DNA from: JAJFTV01 sp964426355 | GTDB lineage: Bacteria; Chloroflexota; Anaerolineae; Anaerolineales; Anaerolineaceae | Direction of reading: 5' to 3' | Assembly: GCA_964426355.1 (NCBI GenBank) | Contig: CAYRRA010000210.1 | Span: 1 to 6,947, forward strand | Length of the DNA: 6,947 bases | Part shown: piece by piece, positions 5,937-6,947 of the stretch | Layout: the number at the start of each line of letters is the position of its first letter | Numbering within the stretch: the first letter of the stretch is position 1 | Position numbers and translations under genes: made by a program | Notes under the pieces: generated by a model | Seen by the model: the letters and a program-made list of their open reading frames with translations, nothing else | The model's database searches: none | What the model was told of the DNA's origin: nothing

Positions 5937-6947
5937 ATGAACCGCAAGTTTTTTGTGTTGTTTGCAGTTTTAGCCATTGGTGTAATGCTGTTTGCAGCAT
6001 GTGCACCTAAGGAAACCCCCGCAGTAGAGGCACCTGCGGAAGAAGCGCCCGCAGAAGAAGCTCCTGCTGAGGAAGCCCCTGCAGAAGAAGCACCCGTGGA
6101 GGCAGGCGTTACCGTCCGTATGTTGGTGCGCCCGGATGAAGGCGGCAATATTGAGAAGTTTGCAGCACAATTCCAGGAAGAGACCGGCATTACCGTAGCA
6201 GTGGACTTTGTTGCCTGGAGCGATATTTCCAATAAAACCTTGACCACGCTTGCAGCAGGCGGCGGCGGTTACGACATCGTTTTTATGCCTTCCGCTGATG
6301 CATCCAAGTTGATTGCTGGGGGTTGGTTTGAACCCATCACCGACATGGTGACGGAAGATCAAAAAGGCGAATGGGTCAGCGCCGTCCTGGATTTCTACAC
6401 CGCAGACGGTGAATTGATGGCGATGCCCTGGTATGCCGGTGGCGCGCACATGGTTTACAACAAGACCATTCTCACTACCGCAGGTGTTGACCCTGCTTCC
6501 ATCCTGACCTGGGATGACTTCATGGCTGCTTGCGAGACCATCAAAGAGACCGGTGCGGCAGAGTTCTGCTTTACCCCTTCAGCCAAGTATGCAGGCGAGT
6601 TCTACTATAACTGGGGCACGATGGTGTTGAGTCGCGGCGGTATATTCTTTGACGAGAGTGGTGCACCGATCTTCCAGAACTCAACAGCGGCACTTGATTC
6701 CTACACGATGATCAAATCAGGTGTCGATGCGGGTTATTTCAATCCCGCTGGTGTGGCGATGGATGACTACGAAACCTTGATTGAGTTCGGCACTGGCAAA
6801 ACAGCCTTCATGCTCAACTCCACCTGGTCAGCCACGCAGGCAAACAAAAACCCCGATCTTTCCACTGTTACCGGCAATGTTGGCTACATCCTGGTTCCAG
6901 GCGCTGGCGATGTTCGAAGCGCAGCATACCTGTATGCTGGCGGTCTG
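5937..6947 (+). CDS. ABC-transporter sugar-binding lipoprotein (family 1 SBP), 3' partial
   Basis: The frame stays open for 337 codons to the window end; the family usually has 410-450 residues, so roughly the last quarter is missing. The N-terminus MNRKFF, a hydrophobic stretch and the lipobox FAAC (Cys22) mark a secreted lipoprotein anchored to the membrane. Residues ~32-55 are an acidic Ala-Pro-Ala-Glu-Glu linker. The binding domain begins around VTVRMLVRPDEGGNIEKF, with FQEETGITVAVDFVAWSDI, LTTLAAGGGGYDIVFMPS, MAMPWYAGGAHMVYNKTIL, LTWDDFMAACETIKETG and GKTAFMLNSTWS, a pattern typical of CUT1-type carbohydrate-binding proteins. It lies 93 bases after the ROK gene with no clear terminator between, so co-transcription is likely. 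The permease subunits are expected beyond the edge. The amino-sugar ligand is inferred from the neighbours only. Confidence 0.9.
   Translation, partial: MNRKFFVLFAVLAIGVMLFAACAPKETPAVEAPAEEAPAEEAPAEEAPAEEAPVEAGVTVRMLVRPDEGGNIEKFAAQFQEETGITVAVDFVAWSDISNKTLTTLAAGGGGYDIVFMPSADASKLIAGGWFEPITDMVTEDQKGEWVSAVLDFYTADGELMAMPWYAGGAHMVYNKTILTTAGVDPASILTWDDFMAACETIKETGAAEFCFTPSAKYAGEFYYNWGTMVLSRGGIFFDESGAPIFQNSTAALDSYTMIKSGVDAGYFNPAGVAMDDYETLIEFGTGKTAFMLNSTWSATQANKNPDLSTVTGNVGYILVPGAGDVRSAAYLYAGGL
6030..6101 (+). repeat. 15-bp tandem repeat encoding the Ala-Pro-Ala-Glu-Glu linker
   Basis: Four full in-frame 15-bp units (starting 6030, 6045, 6060, 6075) and a partial fifth encode APAEE. The units differ at third codon positions while the peptide is unchanged, so the protein sequence is under constraint and this is not a fresh slippage product. 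It forms a flexible acidic spacer between the lipid anchor and the binding domain. Confidence 0.85.

Noticed and set aside
5879..6449. Antisense frames rich in Gly-Ala-Ser across the lipoprotein start
   Set aside because: They are the complement of the APAEE repeat and the lipoprotein coding sequence, with no ribosome site and low-complexity products.

Overview
The window reads as a piece of a bacterial chromosome of moderate GC content, with every gene on the + strand and tightly spaced. The last gene encodes a lipoprotein whose signal peptide is followed by a run of Ala-Pro-Ala-Glu-Glu repeats. That linker style, together with a GntR/ROK/SIS sugar cluster, is typical of sugar-binding lipoproteins from Chloroflexota of the class Anaerolineae. 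This taxonomic guess comes from remembered family traits, not from a search.

Layout: (1) positions 1-1043 hold the 3' part of an APC-superfamily permease with a C-terminal universal-stress-like domain, resembling the KimA-type potassium transporters. It is closed by a clear rho-independent terminator at 1138-1168, so it is probably unrelated to what follows. (2) 1285-2424 is nagA, N-acetylglucosamine-6-phosphate deacetylase, starting at a GTG behind an AGGAGG ribosome binding site. (3) 2425-2584 is a regulatory gap with an extended -10 promoter (TTGTAA-N16-TATAAT), a GTTATAAC palindrome at the expected transcription start, and four tandem 8-bp TAAC units in the leader. (4) 2585-5843 is a compact unit: two adjacent paralogous single-SIS-domain proteins, a GntR/UTRA repressor overlapping the second one by ATGA, and a ROK-family sugar kinase-like protein. 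(5) 5937-6947 is the start of an ABC-transporter sugar-binding lipoprotein, cut by the window end.

Working model (inference): the binding lipoprotein delivers an amino sugar to an ABC importer encoded beyond the right edge. The ROK protein phosphorylates it, NagA removes the acetyl group, and one or both SIS proteins perform the next isomerase, deaminase or etherase-type step. The GntR/UTRA protein would sense a sugar phosphate and act at the palindromic site ahead of the SIS genes. No ordinary nagB-like deaminase is visible in the window.

Most notable are the SIS pair, in which the first copy has lost the usual serine of its phosphate-binding loop, and the ROK protein, which keeps the ATP-binding and catalytic Asp motifs but lacks both the ExGH motif and the CxCGxxGCxE zinc motif. 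Together they suggest a non-standard amino-sugar branch rather than a textbook nag operon.
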